A stretch of DNA of 64,000 bases from Hemerocallis citrina (GCA_017893485.1 CM030364.1:245905818-245969817); one strand, 5' to 3'. Numbered from the stretch's first letter, positions 19,821-30,950 are shown. Translations and numbers: made by a program. Notes: generated by a model from the letters alone, not told the origin.

Positions 19821-20856
19821 AATTCTGATCAACAGTTCTTGCAATCATGGAAGTAAAAGAGTCATCATCGACCACATGCACTGCCATAAAAAATTGGGAC
19901 TCTCCTTTTTCCAGCCCCATATCGAGCTCGGAGTTTAACATTCCGTTCACCTTCATCCCAGTTAGTAATTTCACACACCTTTTTATACTAGTTTGTGCAA
20001 TGTAAAATTACGGGGTGCCCAAACTACTTCCAGTTCAACGTCACTATAACAAGTTCCTAACTTTGAGTCTCGAATTAATTCTCCCCCATAATATAACCAA
20101 ATAGAAATTTTGTAATCCATACCTGTATGTAAATGGACGAATATGCGAATAATTATCTCATGAAAAACATAAGACACATAATTTATACTTTATAGGGTTG
20201 TATGAATACCTTAAAAAATTCGGTGTGTGAGAGCGGAGATGACGAGATGATGTCGGAGAATAAGAACATGGTGCTAATCGTCGGGGGTGTTTTCGGCTTG
20301 AATGTGGGTGGCAAAATTTGAAGAATTTGGTGACGAATAGGAAAATTAGGGTTTGGGGATTGAAGGTTGATGGGGAGAGGGAGATGAGGTGAAGTTGATT
20401 CGTTAGCTATGGAGAGATTTTATGAAGTGGGAGGAGCTATATTATTTTCGAGCAATTTGGGTTTTGGAATTAGGGAATATTTGAATGTGAAGATGAAGTG
20501 AAGTGAAGTGAAGAGGAGAGTTTAAGGACCCCATCTACATATTATCGAGGCCGTAGTTCCCAACCGCGGCCTCAGTTAAATCACCCTTGAACTCCCTTGG
20601 ACTTGAGAAATTTTAAACCAAGTCTTGGGAGTCTAGAGTTATATGGTATGTACGTTAGTCGCAGTTCACAACTGCGGCCTTGAAGTTGAAGAGGCCGCAG
20701 TTCGGTATTGCGGCTTTTGAGCATACTTATCTTCAGAATTAGTTTCGAAACATACCTATTTTGGAGGTTAGTTTCAAAAGGAGACCTTTTTCTGGAAAAA
20801 AAATTGGGGCTTTGCGGGCAGATAAAATGGGTTGGACCGTATTTGAGTTGGGATGG

Positions 20857-21568
20857 ATTTTTTCCTCAAACTGACCACTTTTTAAAACTAATTTCCAATA
20901 TAGATCAATTTCAATACTAATTTCGATGATAGACCAGTCCTTATAGGCTGCAATACCGAACTGTTGCCTCGTCGATTTGTAGGCCGCAGTTGTAGTTTTG
21001 AAACTAATTTCAATATAGACCAGTTTTGAAACTAATTTTTAGGATAGACCAGTCCTCATAAGTCGCAGTACCGAACTATGGCCTCTTCGATTTGTAGAAA
21101 TGCGGCCTACATACATACCATACATCTTTGGCTATTAGGCTCCGACACTTGGGAAAAAAATTGTGTAAGTGTGAAAAATAGGAGGTCGCAGTTGGGCACT
21201 GCGGCCTCGATACTACATAGGATGCAAAGCTCACAACTGCGGTCTCATAACTGAGGCCTCATCGACCGTTATGAGGCCATAGTTGTGAACTGCATCCTAT
21301 GTAGTATCAAGGTCGCAGTACCCAACTGTGGCCTCCTATTTTTCGCATTTTACACTTACATAATTTTTCCCCAAGTTTCAGTGTCTATTATAGCTGAAGA
21401 TGTATGGTATGTACGTAGGCCGCAGTTGTGAACTGCGGCCTAGAAATCGAAGAGGCCGCAGTTCAGTACTGCGGCCTATGAGATCTGGTCTATCCATGAA
21501 ATTAGTTTTAAAACTAATCTATCTTGGAAATTAGTTTCAAAAGGTGGGTCAGTTTGGGGAACAGGTCC
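20857..21568. mobile_element. Mutator-type foldback element, 712 bp
   Basis: The flanks TTGGGATGG (20848-20856) and TTGGGACGT (21569-21577) are a 9-bp duplication with two changes, and the empty site is in copy 1 (TTGGGATGGGACTTT). The ends contain the family words ACTTTTTAAAACTAATTT and ATAGACCAGTC in inverted orientation. The interior consists of GCCGCAGTT/AACTGCGGC palindromes around a large hairpin (about 21185-21340). Confidence 0.85.
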
Positions 21569-21758
21569 TTGGGACGTGACTTTATTTTTGAAAAGGAACG
21601 TGGAATGATGTGGGTTTACACGTGGAGAAGAGGGTTTTTATTTAATTTTATTTTTCCTTTTAGGAAAATAAACGATAACGCACATTATGTAATATTGCAT
21701 GTAATAATGTGGTTGAATTAATAGAGTATTAATGTGATGCAGTTCAAATTTACTATTA

Positions 21759-21912
21759 GAGTAATGCTACATCCACTATAAATTTTACTGTATTTCTCTT
21801 TACTATCTTAGATGATACACCTTAATAGGTGGAGGAACTCTTCAATAGAAATATGTCATCTAAGATAGTGAAGAGAATGACACTGAAATTGATAATGAAT
21901 GAAACATTTCTC
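21759..21912. mobile_element. MITE of 154 bp with a 9-bp target duplication
   Basis: Inverted ends of about 57 bp start GAGTAATGCTACATCC and GAGAAATGTTTCATTC and share ACTATCTTAGATGA. The flanks TTACTATTA (21750-21758) and TAACTATTA (21913-21921) differ at one base, and copy 1 shows the empty site TAACTATTA. The 9-bp duplication suggests a Mutator-type MITE, a different family from the foldback elements nearby. Confidence 0.85.
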
Positions 21913-22494
21913 TAACTATTAATGCAATGGTGTGGTTCAAACTGACTACTAATGTGATAGATATTTTTAAAGAGATGGTGTATTATGCAGTGATGCGGTT
22001 TAAATGAATTATTAATGTGATATTGTTGAAATTGATTGTTAATGTAGTACTAATGCGGTTGAAATAAATTTTTAATGCAATGATGGACTTGAAATGGACT
22101 CTGTTTGGTTAGGTGGAGAGCATATAGATGGGGAGTTGTGGTGGAAAAGAAAACTTTGATGTATTTGATCAACGCATGTTTACATATTTTGTGAGGTATT
22201 TACTCTAGTTTCTTTCTTTGCAATGAATTCGTTTGAGTTATTGTATTTGCAAGGGAGTATGGACCATGCCCATGAAAATATTGGTTTCCGATTGTTTGGA
22301 CTAGTTTTCATAGTTGTTTAGCAAAATTATTGTTCGTCTATTATTTTTTAAGATAGATAGTATAAATGCACTGGTGTTTGAACTATGAAGTAACACATAA
22401 TATATTAATTGAGCCATGCTAGCGAAACAGAGGACATATATTCATTAGGGTTACTTCCCACATTTGTTTTGAAATATTTCCTTTGTTATATTTC

Positions 22495-23077
22495 TGATAC
22501 GGGTTAGGAACGACGTGGCCCATCCTGGGCCACAGGATCCCCTCGGGATGCGCACACCTCCTGATCCTCCAGATCTGCCACGTCAGCGTCAGAAAATTGC
22601 CCGGACCACTGCCACGTCAGCATCGGGAACCGCCCGGGCATCTGCCACGTCAGCCCTAAACCGCCCAGGTTCCCACCGCTTCAGCCGCAATGGCAACCGG
22701 GTCCAGACCCGGCCCCAAACGAGTTCAGACCCGGTTGGCATCTCCTATAAATACCAGACCCTTACTCCTCCAGGTAATCAACTTCTGCCCACTCAAACCC
22801 TAGTTACTGTTACTCTCCCTTAGTGACTGACTAGATCGTCGGAGGGTCTGCCACCGGGACCAATCCCGGTGTTCCGAGACTGTCTGCAGGTACACGAGAC
22901 CCTCGGATCCGAGCCTCAAAGATCCGAGCCGAGCATCAGCCTCCACCTTAAAACCGCCTACCTCAGTACCGTTCATCCAGCCAGGATCGTCTGCATAGGT
23001 GTCTCCTCCTTCAATACAAATTGAGTAAGAACTCACGCCTGGTGCATCCACACGTTCCTCAAAAACAAACCGCATCA
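22495..23077 (+). repeat. 5' LTR of the Tat-type element
   Basis: It begins TGATACGGGTTAGG and ends CCGCATCA. A TATAAATA box at 22746 gives the likely promoter. CCACGTCAGC occurs several times in U3 (22577-22650), an ACGT-core repeat that could bind bZIP-type factors. It matches 36499-37085 closely. Confidence 0.93.
22576..22655. promoter_or_regulatory. Repeated CCACGTCAGC boxes in the U3 region
   Basis: GCCACGTCAGC recurs about three times at roughly 35-bp spacing, upstream of the TATA box. ACGT cores of this type are known bZIP targets in plants, so they may drive transcription. The 3' LTR has the same set with one box mutated (CCACATCAGC). Confidence 0.5.
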
Positions 23078-23079
23078 GG

Positions 23080-23096
23080 ATGGCGCCGTCTGTGAA
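23080..23096 (+). promoter_or_regulatory. Primer binding site of the Tat-type element
   Basis: TGGCGCCGTCTGTG starts three bases after the LTR. This sequence is usual as primer site in plant Tat/Athila-group gypsy elements. I do not assign the tRNA with certainty. Confidence 0.7.
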
Positions 23097-23202
23097 AAAC
23101 TGCCTATCATAGACGCCAATCCGAGCCTCGCTTCCAACGGTATCCTCGTAGACGCTGAGCTGAGCTTCGCTCCCGTCGGCGTTCCCGTCGACCCGAGCTC
23201 CC

Positions 23203-25242
23203 ATGGCGCCCAAAGCCGCAAAAGCTGTTACCTCCGCACGCCGACACGACGTGCCTCTGCAAGGCATCAATGCCGATGCTCAGGGACTAAACAACCAACG
23301 GGTCAGTCACGGACCCCAGCCGAACGCCTCCCGCCCGGTCCAGGGCGACCTATGGGGGGCAATCTCGAACCGCCAGGCCAGCCGTGGCAGGGGAGGAGCC
23401 GCTTCCAACTCGGCTCCGAACCATCCTAGACCCCCGTCCCAAGGGCGGGAACCTGCGCTCAGCCGGGTCGATCGGCAACAGTTTGCCCAACCAAACCGGG
23501 CCGGAGGAGCCCCAGTTACCCACCAGGAATTCCAGGACTTCTGAAGGGAAATCTTGGGTGCCCTCTGAGGGGTCCCCGTCAACGAGAACGCTCGCCGTTC
23601 CCACACACTGTCACAGGCCGAGGCTACCGTTTCTCGCCGCTCAACAATCCCCCCAGAGTATGATGGCGACATTTTGAAGCGCCTCCAAGAAATGGAGGAG
23701 CGCCCCGACCACGTTGGTAACGGCGACCCAAAAGCAACTCAGGGGTACCGACCGGTTTGTCCTCCTTTCTCCGCCCTCATCCTGCAGGCAGAGATACCCC
23801 GCAATTTCCGTCCACCTCAGTTCGAGACATATGACGGCGAGGGCGATCCTGCTGATCACATGGAGGGCTTCAAAACCCTCATGATGATTCACAGCACATC
23901 GGATCCCCTCCTGTGCCAAGCCTTTCCCGCAACACTCCGGGGTCCGGCTCGAGAATGGTTCTCCAAGCTCACCCCCGGCTCCATCTATTCTTTCGACCAG
24001 CTAGAGGGCAGCTTCCTCGCCCACTTCGTAACCAGCCGAAAGGCCGAAAGAACGAGTGCATCACTGCTCGGACTCCGGCGAAAGGAGGGGGAGCCCTTCC
24101 GAGTGTTTGTCCGAAGGTTCACAGCCAAGGCGAGGTCAGACTCATCCCACGACCCCGGTGTTGCCTCGGCAGCCTTCCGCCACAACGTCCGACATGGACA
24201 GCCGAAGGCCTCCCTGGCAAAGAAGCTGCCGATAGACTTCCCCGATCTCCTCAACCGGGTCAAAAAATATATCCGAGCCGAGGAGGCCCTCAATCCCGAG
24301 GACCAGAAAGAAGCCCCCGGGAAGGGGAAGCGCAAGGCCGACGAGATTGAGCCGGCGAAAAAAGCTCCAAGAGACGGGGGCTCCGCAAAGAAGGTTTCGT
24401 CGATCCCCCGCTTTGAGAGGTACACCCCACTGACGCAAAACGTGTCGACAATCCTCTTAGGAATTGAAGACAGCGACCTCGTCCAGTACCCCCCTCGACC
24501 GTCCAACAACGCCAGCAAGAAGAGAGATCAGCGATTCTATTGCCATTTTCACCGGGACAACGGGCACGACACAGATCACTGCCACGCCCTGAAGGACAAA
24601 ATTGAGGCCCTCATCCAACGAGGGTACCTCCGAGAGTTCAAACGAGATAGAGCCCGGGAACAGAGGGACAACAGAAACAAAAGGGATTCCCCTCCTCCTC
24701 GAGGGCACCGACAGCGTCCCGAGCGGGATCCGGATCCCGAGGAGCCTGAGGGTCAAGCGATCCTGCATTGCGTCCATGGAGGGCCTATGGGAGGCGAATC
24801 CAACACTTCCCGCAAGGCCTTCATCCGGGATGTCAATACCGTCCAGGGCCCTCTATCCCCCCCGGTCCAACAACTCCCTGTCTCATTCCCAGGAGAGGAT
24901 CTGAAGGGGGTCCGGCTCCCTCACTGTGACGCCCTCGTCATCAACCTCAGCATGGCGAACTTCGACGCTCGGAGAATCCTCGTAGACAATGGGAGCTCGG
25001 TCAACATTCAGTTCCTCGAAGCATTCAAGAACCTAAAGCTATCCCGTGAGAAACTAAAGCCAGCCGGGTATACCCTACACGGATTCTCCGGCGTCCTCAT
25101 GACTATAGAGGGGATCGTCACCCTGGACGTCACGGTGGGCACAAAGCCCAACAGAAGGACCGAGTCCATAGATTTCATGGTTGTGAATGTAAAGGCAGCT
25201 TACAACGCCATCCTCAGCCGCCCGGGGCTCTGCTCCCTCTAG
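23203..25242 (+). pseudogene. Tat-type gag and protease, with nonsense mutations
   Basis: Frame 1 opens at ATG 23203 with a basic, alanine-rich leader. It has TGA stops at 23542 and 23566 and then runs open to TAG at 25240. FRPPQFETYDGEGDPADHM through RVFVRRFTAKARS is the gag capsid domain (PF03732 type). FYCHFHRDNGHDTDHC is a CCHH-like zinc motif usual in this lineage. ILVDNGSSVNI is the protease active site with asparagine where threonine is usual (D-T-G-S). All three stops fit C-to-T changes of CGA or CAG. Confidence 0.9.
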
Positions 25243-26781
25243 GCGGTTCCCTCGAGCTACCATCAGAAGATGAAATTCCCTACCAATACTGGCGTCGGAG
25301 TTGTCAGCGGGAATCAGGAAGCAGCACGTTCGTGCTACATGACGGCGATCGGAAGCGGTGTGTTTCCCCTCGATGCCGTCGAGCTGGAGCCCGAAAGGAC
25401 CCAGGCAGAGCCAGAGCCGGCAGACGAGCTGCAAGATGTCTCGTTCGAGACAGGAGATACGTCGAAGCACTTTCGTGTAAGCTGATCCCTCGCCCCCGAC
25501 CTCAAGTCTGCCTTAATCGCCTGCATTCGGCGCAACGTCGACCTCTTTGCCTGGAAGCCCTCTGACATGCCCGGTATCTCTGAAGATCTCATCATGCACA
25601 AACTCATCGTGATTCCCGAGTCGAAGCTAGTCGTCCAAAAGCGGCGCAAGTTCGCTCCTGAGCGACAACAGGCGGAAAATGCAAAAGTGGACAAGCTCTT
25701 GTCCGCGCATTTTGTACAAGAGGTCAGCTACCCTGAGTGGCTGGCGAACATCATCATGGTAAAGAAGGCGAGCGGGAGTTGGAGGATCTGTATAGATTTT
25801 ACCGACCTCAACAAAGCATGCCCCAAGGATCCGTTCCCTCTCCCCAGCATTGATGCCCTGATCGATGCTACCTCGGGTCACGAGCTCCTCTCCTTCATGG
25901 ATGCCTTCTCAGGCTATAACCAAATCTGGATATTTCCTCCGGACATCGCCAAGATGTCCTTCGTCACAGACCATGGACTGTATTGCTACCGGGTCATGCC
26001 CTTCGGGTTGAAGAACGCCGGCGCTACCTACTAGAGGCTCGTCGACCGAGTCTTTAAAGATCAAATCGGGTGTAACATGGAGGTATACGTTGACAACATG
26101 CTCGTCAAAAGTCAACAAGGACAGCACCACGTTGCCGACCTGGAAGAAGCCTTTGGGGTCCTTCGAACCCACAACATGAGGCTCAATCCGGCGAAGTGCG
26201 CCTTCGGCGTCTCCTCGGGGAAGTTCTTAGGGTTCATCGTCAGCCAGCGCAGCATCGAGGTGAACCCCGAAAAAATCCAGGTCATAATAGACATGGCCCC
26301 TCCCAGGAATGTCAAAGAAGTTCAGAGGCTAACGGGGCGACTGGCGGCCATCGGCCGTTTCCTCTCCAAATCCGGAGAGAAGTCCCTCCCGTTCTTCAAA
26401 GCACTGTGCGGCACTGGAAGGTTCGAGTGGGGTACTCAACAGCAAGAGGCCTTCGCACAGTTGAAGGAGTACCTCGCCAACCCTCCTCTCCTCAGCAAGC
26501 CCGAACCAGGGGAGCCACTCTGGCTCTACCTATCTGCTTCGGAGAACGTGCTCAGCGCCGTCCTCGTCCGAGAAGAGGAAGGGGTTCAAAAGCCCCTCTA
26601 CTATGTGAGCAAGGTCCCGCTCGATGCCGAGACCCGGTATTCCAGAATGGAGAAAGTGGCGTACGCCTTGGTCATAGCCGTGCGGAAGTTTCGTCCTTAC
26701 TTCCAGGCGCATTCAATCCAGGTACTCACGGATCAACCCTTGAAGGCCGTGCTCTACAAACCCGAAAGCTTTGGTGACTAG
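25243..26781 (+). pseudogene. Tat-type reverse transcriptase and first RNase H
   Basis: Same frame as gag. Reverse transcriptase motifs appear in order: WLANIIMVKKASGSWRIC, DFTDLNKACPKD, FMDAFSGYNQI, FVTDHGLYCYRVMPFGLKN. The catalytic Y-V-D-D box reads YVDNMLVKS, which loses an essential aspartate. FEWGTQQQEAFAQLK through LSAVLVRE and YSRMEKVAYALV is the gypsy RNase H. Stops lie at 25483 (TGA) and 26032 (TAG). A 1-bp shift near 26770 moves the reading to frame 3. Confidence 0.9.
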
Positions 26782-28655
26782 TTAAATGGTTGATCGAACT
26801 CAGCCAGTACGACATCGGCTATCAACCAAGAACATCCATCAAAGGGCAGGCCTTCGCCGAATTCATTACAGAATGCACCATCTCTGAGCAACCCGCGAAC
26901 AAAGAAGCCGACCAGACGTGGGAAGTTTACATCGATGGCTCCTCTTGCGAAACGGAGAGTGGTGCGGGCATCACTCTTCGAGGTCCGGATGGTTTCCTCC
27001 TCCAGTATTGTCTCTGCCTCAACTTCCCGGCCTCTAACAACGAGGCTGAATACGAGGCGATGATAGCCGGACTTAACCTGGCTCATCAAGCCGGTGCCAG
27101 ACAAATTCAGGCCTTTAGCGACTCTCAGCTGGTGGTCAGTCAGATCACCGGGGACTACGAGGCCCGTGACGATCGGATGATCAGGTACCGGGCCATGGTC
27201 CAACGCCTATTATCGTCCTTCGACGAATCGGCTGTCATAAGAATCCCCCGGGAGCTGAACGTCCAGGCCGACGCCCTGTCGAAATTGGCTTCCTCATCCT
27301 TTGGAGGCCTCGACCGCACGGTCCTGATTGAAGTCCTGTTGAAGCCAAGTACAGACTCTACGGAGGTTCTGTGCGTCGAAGAGGGAGCTCCTCCTGACGA
27401 CTGGACCACTCTTATCAAAAACTTTCTAGTCAAGGGAGAGCTCCCCGAAGATCGAGCTGAAGCAAGGCAGATCAGGGTCCGATCTGAAAGGTTCGCGGTC
27501 ATCAATGCCACCCTCTTCAAAAGATCCTATACAACAACAGATGGCCGACCCTACCTTCGCTGCCTAAGCCGAGACGAAGCCAAGTACGCCCTCAAGGAGT
27601 TGCATGAGGGGATCGGCGGATGTCACATGGGAAGCCGTTCACTAGCACAGAAGGCGCTAAATCACGGATATTACTGGCCCACTATGCTGCAAGATGCCCT
27701 CGTCCTAGTGAAGAAGTGTGACCACTGCCAACGGTTCTCCCCAGTGAAGAGGGCTCCTCAGGCAAACCTCCGGTCCATGGCCAGTCCGACCCCCTTTGCA
27801 ATGAGGGGGATGGATTTGGTAGGCCCATTTCCGAAAGCAACGGGCCAGCGAAAGTTTCTCATTGTGGTGATCGACTATTTCACCAAGTGGATCGAGGCCG
27901 AGCCATTAGCAACGATCACCGAACGACAGACTCAGCAGTTTTTCTGGAAGCATATCGTCTGTCGGTTCGGGATTCCGCAGGTGCTCATCACGGACAATGG
28001 GACTCAATTCGCGGGCAAGCATTTTGGCAAGTTCTGCGAAGACCTCGGGATCCAGCAGCGCTTCTCCTCAGTGTCCCATCCCCAGTCTAACGGTCAGGCC
28101 GAGAACGCGAACCACCAAATCCTCGACGGCCTCAAGAAACGACTCGATAACTCTTCCAAGGGTTTATGGGTCGACGAGCTACCCAGTGTTCTCTGGGCCC
28201 ACCGAACAACAAAGAGAATCCCCATGGGAGAATCCCCTTTCAATCTGACATACGGCACAGAGGCCGTCATTCCCTTAGAGATCGGGATCCCTTCAGCCTG
28301 AATCATGGCTTTTGATGAGGCCGCCAACTCCCAACAGCTGCGGGCCGACCTGGACCTCATAGACGAGGTCAGAGAAAAGTCTGCCCTTAGAAGAAGCATC
28401 TACCAGCAAAGAATTAAGAAGTTCTACAACAAGAAGGTCCGCCCAACCGACATCAAACTCAGAGATCTTGTCCTTCGAAAGCTGGCGGTATCCAATCCCG
28501 GCCAGAAGAGAAAGTTGGCACCAAATTGGGAGGAAGCCTACAAAGTATCCGAAGTTGTGCGCCCAGGCACGTACCGCCTGACCAGTGCCGAAGGCAAGCC
28601 CATCAAGAGGCCCTGGATCGCGGAACACCTAATCAAGTTCCTAGGAGGAGAGTAG
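26782..28655 (+). pseudogene. Tat-type second RNase H and integrase
   Basis: In frame 3, WEVYIDGSSCETESGAGI, NNEAEYEAMIAGL, AFSDSQLVVSQI and NVQADALSKLAS supply the four acidic residues of a second RNase H, the acquired archaeal-like type described in Tat elements. Integrase follows with an HHCC zinc region (GCHMGSRS ... CDHCQRF). Its D-D-E core is DYFTKWIEAE, ITDNGTQF and NGQAENAN. A TGA at 28299 separates the last 117 codons (AFDEAANSQQLRADL ... WIAEHLIKFLGGE). This half is nearly intact. Confidence 0.9.
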
Positions 28656-28796
28656 CCTCCGTGTAAAATTATCATGATTGTAATCGGCACATCGTGCCTG
28701 GTCTTTTGTAAAGATCAAATATATTGTAAATATGCCAGCTTTCTTAAAACAAGCCCACGACTTCATATTTTGTAACAAATAAAGAACATATCTCGA

Positions 28797-29135
28797 GCTC
28801 GGCACTTGGATTATAGCGCGAGCCCAAAAGCTTCTCTTACAAGCTTGGGGCTCGGCGCTCGGATTACAGCGCGAGCCCTAAAAAGCTTCTCTTACAAGCT
28901 TGGGGCGCGACGCTCGGATAACAGTGCGATCCCAAAAAGTTTTTCTTGCAAGCTTGGGGTTCGGCGCTCGGATAACAGCGCGAGCCCAAAAAGTTTCTCT
29001 TGCAAACTTGGGGTTCGGCGCTCGGATAACAACGCGAGCCCAAAAAGCTTCTCTTACAATCCTGGGGCTCGGCGCTCGGATAACATCACGAGCCAAAAAA
29101 GCTTCTCGTACAAGCTTGGGGCTCGGTGCTCGGGC
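28797..29135. repeat. Tandem array, about 57-bp unit, six copies
   Basis: Each unit has GGCTCGGCGCTCGGATAAC and GCGCGAGCCC followed by AAAAAGCTTCTCTTACAA. GGGCTCG and CGAGCCC, with CGCT and AGCG, can pair as a hairpin. The same core returns in the arrays at 34785-35665. A 141-bp AT-rich gap separates the array from the pol stop. Confidence 0.9.
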
Positions 29136-29184
29136 AGCTCGGCCTGATTGGTTTTTTGGTAACATGCATCCAATCAAACAACTC

Positions 29185-30410
29185 CGCCAGCCACGCCCGT
29201 ACCGTCTCTCCCTGAGAACATGTGCAGGAGCTCGGCGTCAACCTCGAGCAAGGTGGATGCCATCTTCAAGGTATCGCGACCTTGACGCTCGGCAGCGATC
29301 CTCTGCTACGCCCGCAGTTGTCTTTCTCACCGGTATGGGGGCTCGGCATCCATCCCTCGTTCGATTTGGACTTCTTGAAGCTCATCAACCTATGTATGAG
29401 GTGACATCCGCTAGCCACACCCGCACCGTCTCTCCCTGAGAACATGTGCAGGAGCTCGGCGTCGACCCCGAGCAAGGCGGATGCCATCTTTAAGGCACCG
29501 CGACCTTGACGCTTGGCAGCGACCCTCTGCTACACCCGTAGTTGTCTTTCTCACCGGTATGGGGGCTCGGCATCCATCCCTCGCTCGGTTTGGGACTTCT
29601 TGAAGCTCATCAACCTATGTACGAGGCGGCATCCGCCAGCCACGCCCGCACCGTCTCTCCCTGAGAACATGTGCAGGAGCTCGGCGTCGACCCCGAGCAA
29701 GGCGGGTGCCTTCTTCAAGGCACCGCGACCTTGATGCTCGGCGGCGACCCTCTGCTACGCCCGCAGTTGTCTTTCTCACCGGTATGAGGGCTCGGCATCC
29801 ATCCCTTGCTTGGTTTGGGTTTCTTGAAGCTTATCAACCTATGTACGAGGCGACATCCCCCAACCACGCCCGCACCGTCTCTCCCTGAGAACATGTGCAG
29901 GAGCTCGGTGTCGACCCCGAGCAAGACGGGTGCCTTCTTCAAGGCACCGCGACCTTGATGCTCGGTGGCAACCCTCTACTATGCCCGCAGTTGTCTTTCT
30001 CACCGGTATGGGGGCTCGGCATCCGTCCCTCGCTCGTTTTGGACTTCTTGAAGCTCATCAACCTATGTATGAGGCGACATCTGCCAGCCACGCCCGCACC
30101 GTCTCTCCCTGAGAAAATGTGCAGGAGCTCAGCGTCGACCCCAAGCAAGGCGGGTGCCTTCTTCAAGGCACCACGACCTTGATGCTCGGCAGCGACCCTC
30201 TGTTACGCCCGCAGTTGTCTTTCTCACCGGTATGGGGGCTCGGTATCCGTCCCTTGCTCGGTTTGGGCTTCTTAAAGCTCATCAACCTATGTACGAGGCG
30301 ACATTCGCCAGCCACACCCGCACCGTCTCTCCCTGAGAACATGTGCTGAAGCTCGACATCGAACACGAGCAAGGCGGGGGCCTTCTTCAGGGCACCGCGA
30401 CCTTGATGCT
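29185..30410. repeat. Tandem array, 224-bp unit, about 5.5 copies
   Basis: The marker GAGAACATGTGCAGGAGCTC recurs at 29214, 29438, 29662, 29886, 30110 and 30334, exactly 224 bp apart. Repeating ORFs on both strands are a by-product of a unit length that is not a multiple of three. I do not read them as genes. Confidence 0.95.
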
Positions 30411-30584
30411 CGTCGGCGACCTCGACACTCTTGCAACTGGTTCTCTCACAAACATGGGGACTTGACGAACCGAAGCAAGGCCACGGCTTTCTTCAAAGCC
30501 GTTCGACCACCACGCTCGGTTACGAGCCTCAACCGCGTATTGACAAAATTTTATTAAGGTTTAGAGCGTCCGCCTTCGGCAGAC

Positions 30585-30950
30585 GCCTCGAGCCTCGAAT
30601 CAAGTTACTGACCACCCTCTCACCCGCGAATAACTCGGGGTTTTCGGCTTTTACCAGCCTAAACCCCGAACTGTTTGAGGATGGCAGGGGGCCATCGACC
30701 CGCTGCTCTCTCCGTCCCGGAATGAACGCTCTGAGCCTTCGAACTGATCAACTGACCCTTCTCTCGCCCCCGAACAACTCGGGGTTTATGACTCTTATGA
30801 GCCCAAAACCCCAAATTGTTCGAGGATGGCAGAAGAGCCACCATGCTTCAGCTCTCTCCGAACCCCCGAACCGATCGGTCGGCCCACCGCTCACCAACGA
30901 ACAACCCGGGGTCTCACGGCTCTAACAGCCTGAACCCCGAATAGTCCGAG
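30585..30950. repeat. Degenerate repeat, 130-142 bp, three copies
   Basis: GAATAACTCGGGGTTTT (30627) recurs as GAACAACTCGGGGTTTA (30769) and GAACAACCCGGGGTCT (30898). Each is followed about 40 bp later by an inverted AACCCCGAA-type arm and GAGGATGGCAG, so each copy can form a stem. Confidence 0.7.

Larger units (their letters stand above)
17684..20805. mobile_element. Mutator-type element, 3.1 kb, with long inverted ends
   Basis: The left end GAATTTTTTCCCCGCAG and the right end share AC.TTTTTGAAACTAA, then ...AACTGCG.CCTC, in inverted orientation for over 110 bp. Weaker inverted similarity extends to about 18560 and 20260. The 9-bp flanks GGGGATTTG (17675-17683) and GGGGCTTTG (20806-20814) match the empty site in copy 1. 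The interior has a duplicated block of about 276 bp, a short two-exon ORF and a hAT MITE, but no recognisable transposase. Confidence 0.85.
15586..22279. repeat. Tandem duplication, copy 2, expanded by transposons
   Basis: It has the same order as copy 1: leader, SINE head, microsatellites, IREH1-like exon 1, upstream DNA, and the final AT-rich segment ending GTATGGACCATGCCC. The host DNA is interrupted at 16188, 17684, 20857 and 21759 by elements with 9-bp duplications. At each site copy 1 shows the uninterrupted sequence, which is strong proof of the insertion points. Confidence 0.85.

Noticed and set aside
23203..24904. Overlapping ORFs in other frames opposite gag
   Set aside because: GC-rich coding DNA gives long shadow frames; only frame 1 carries gag and protease motifs.
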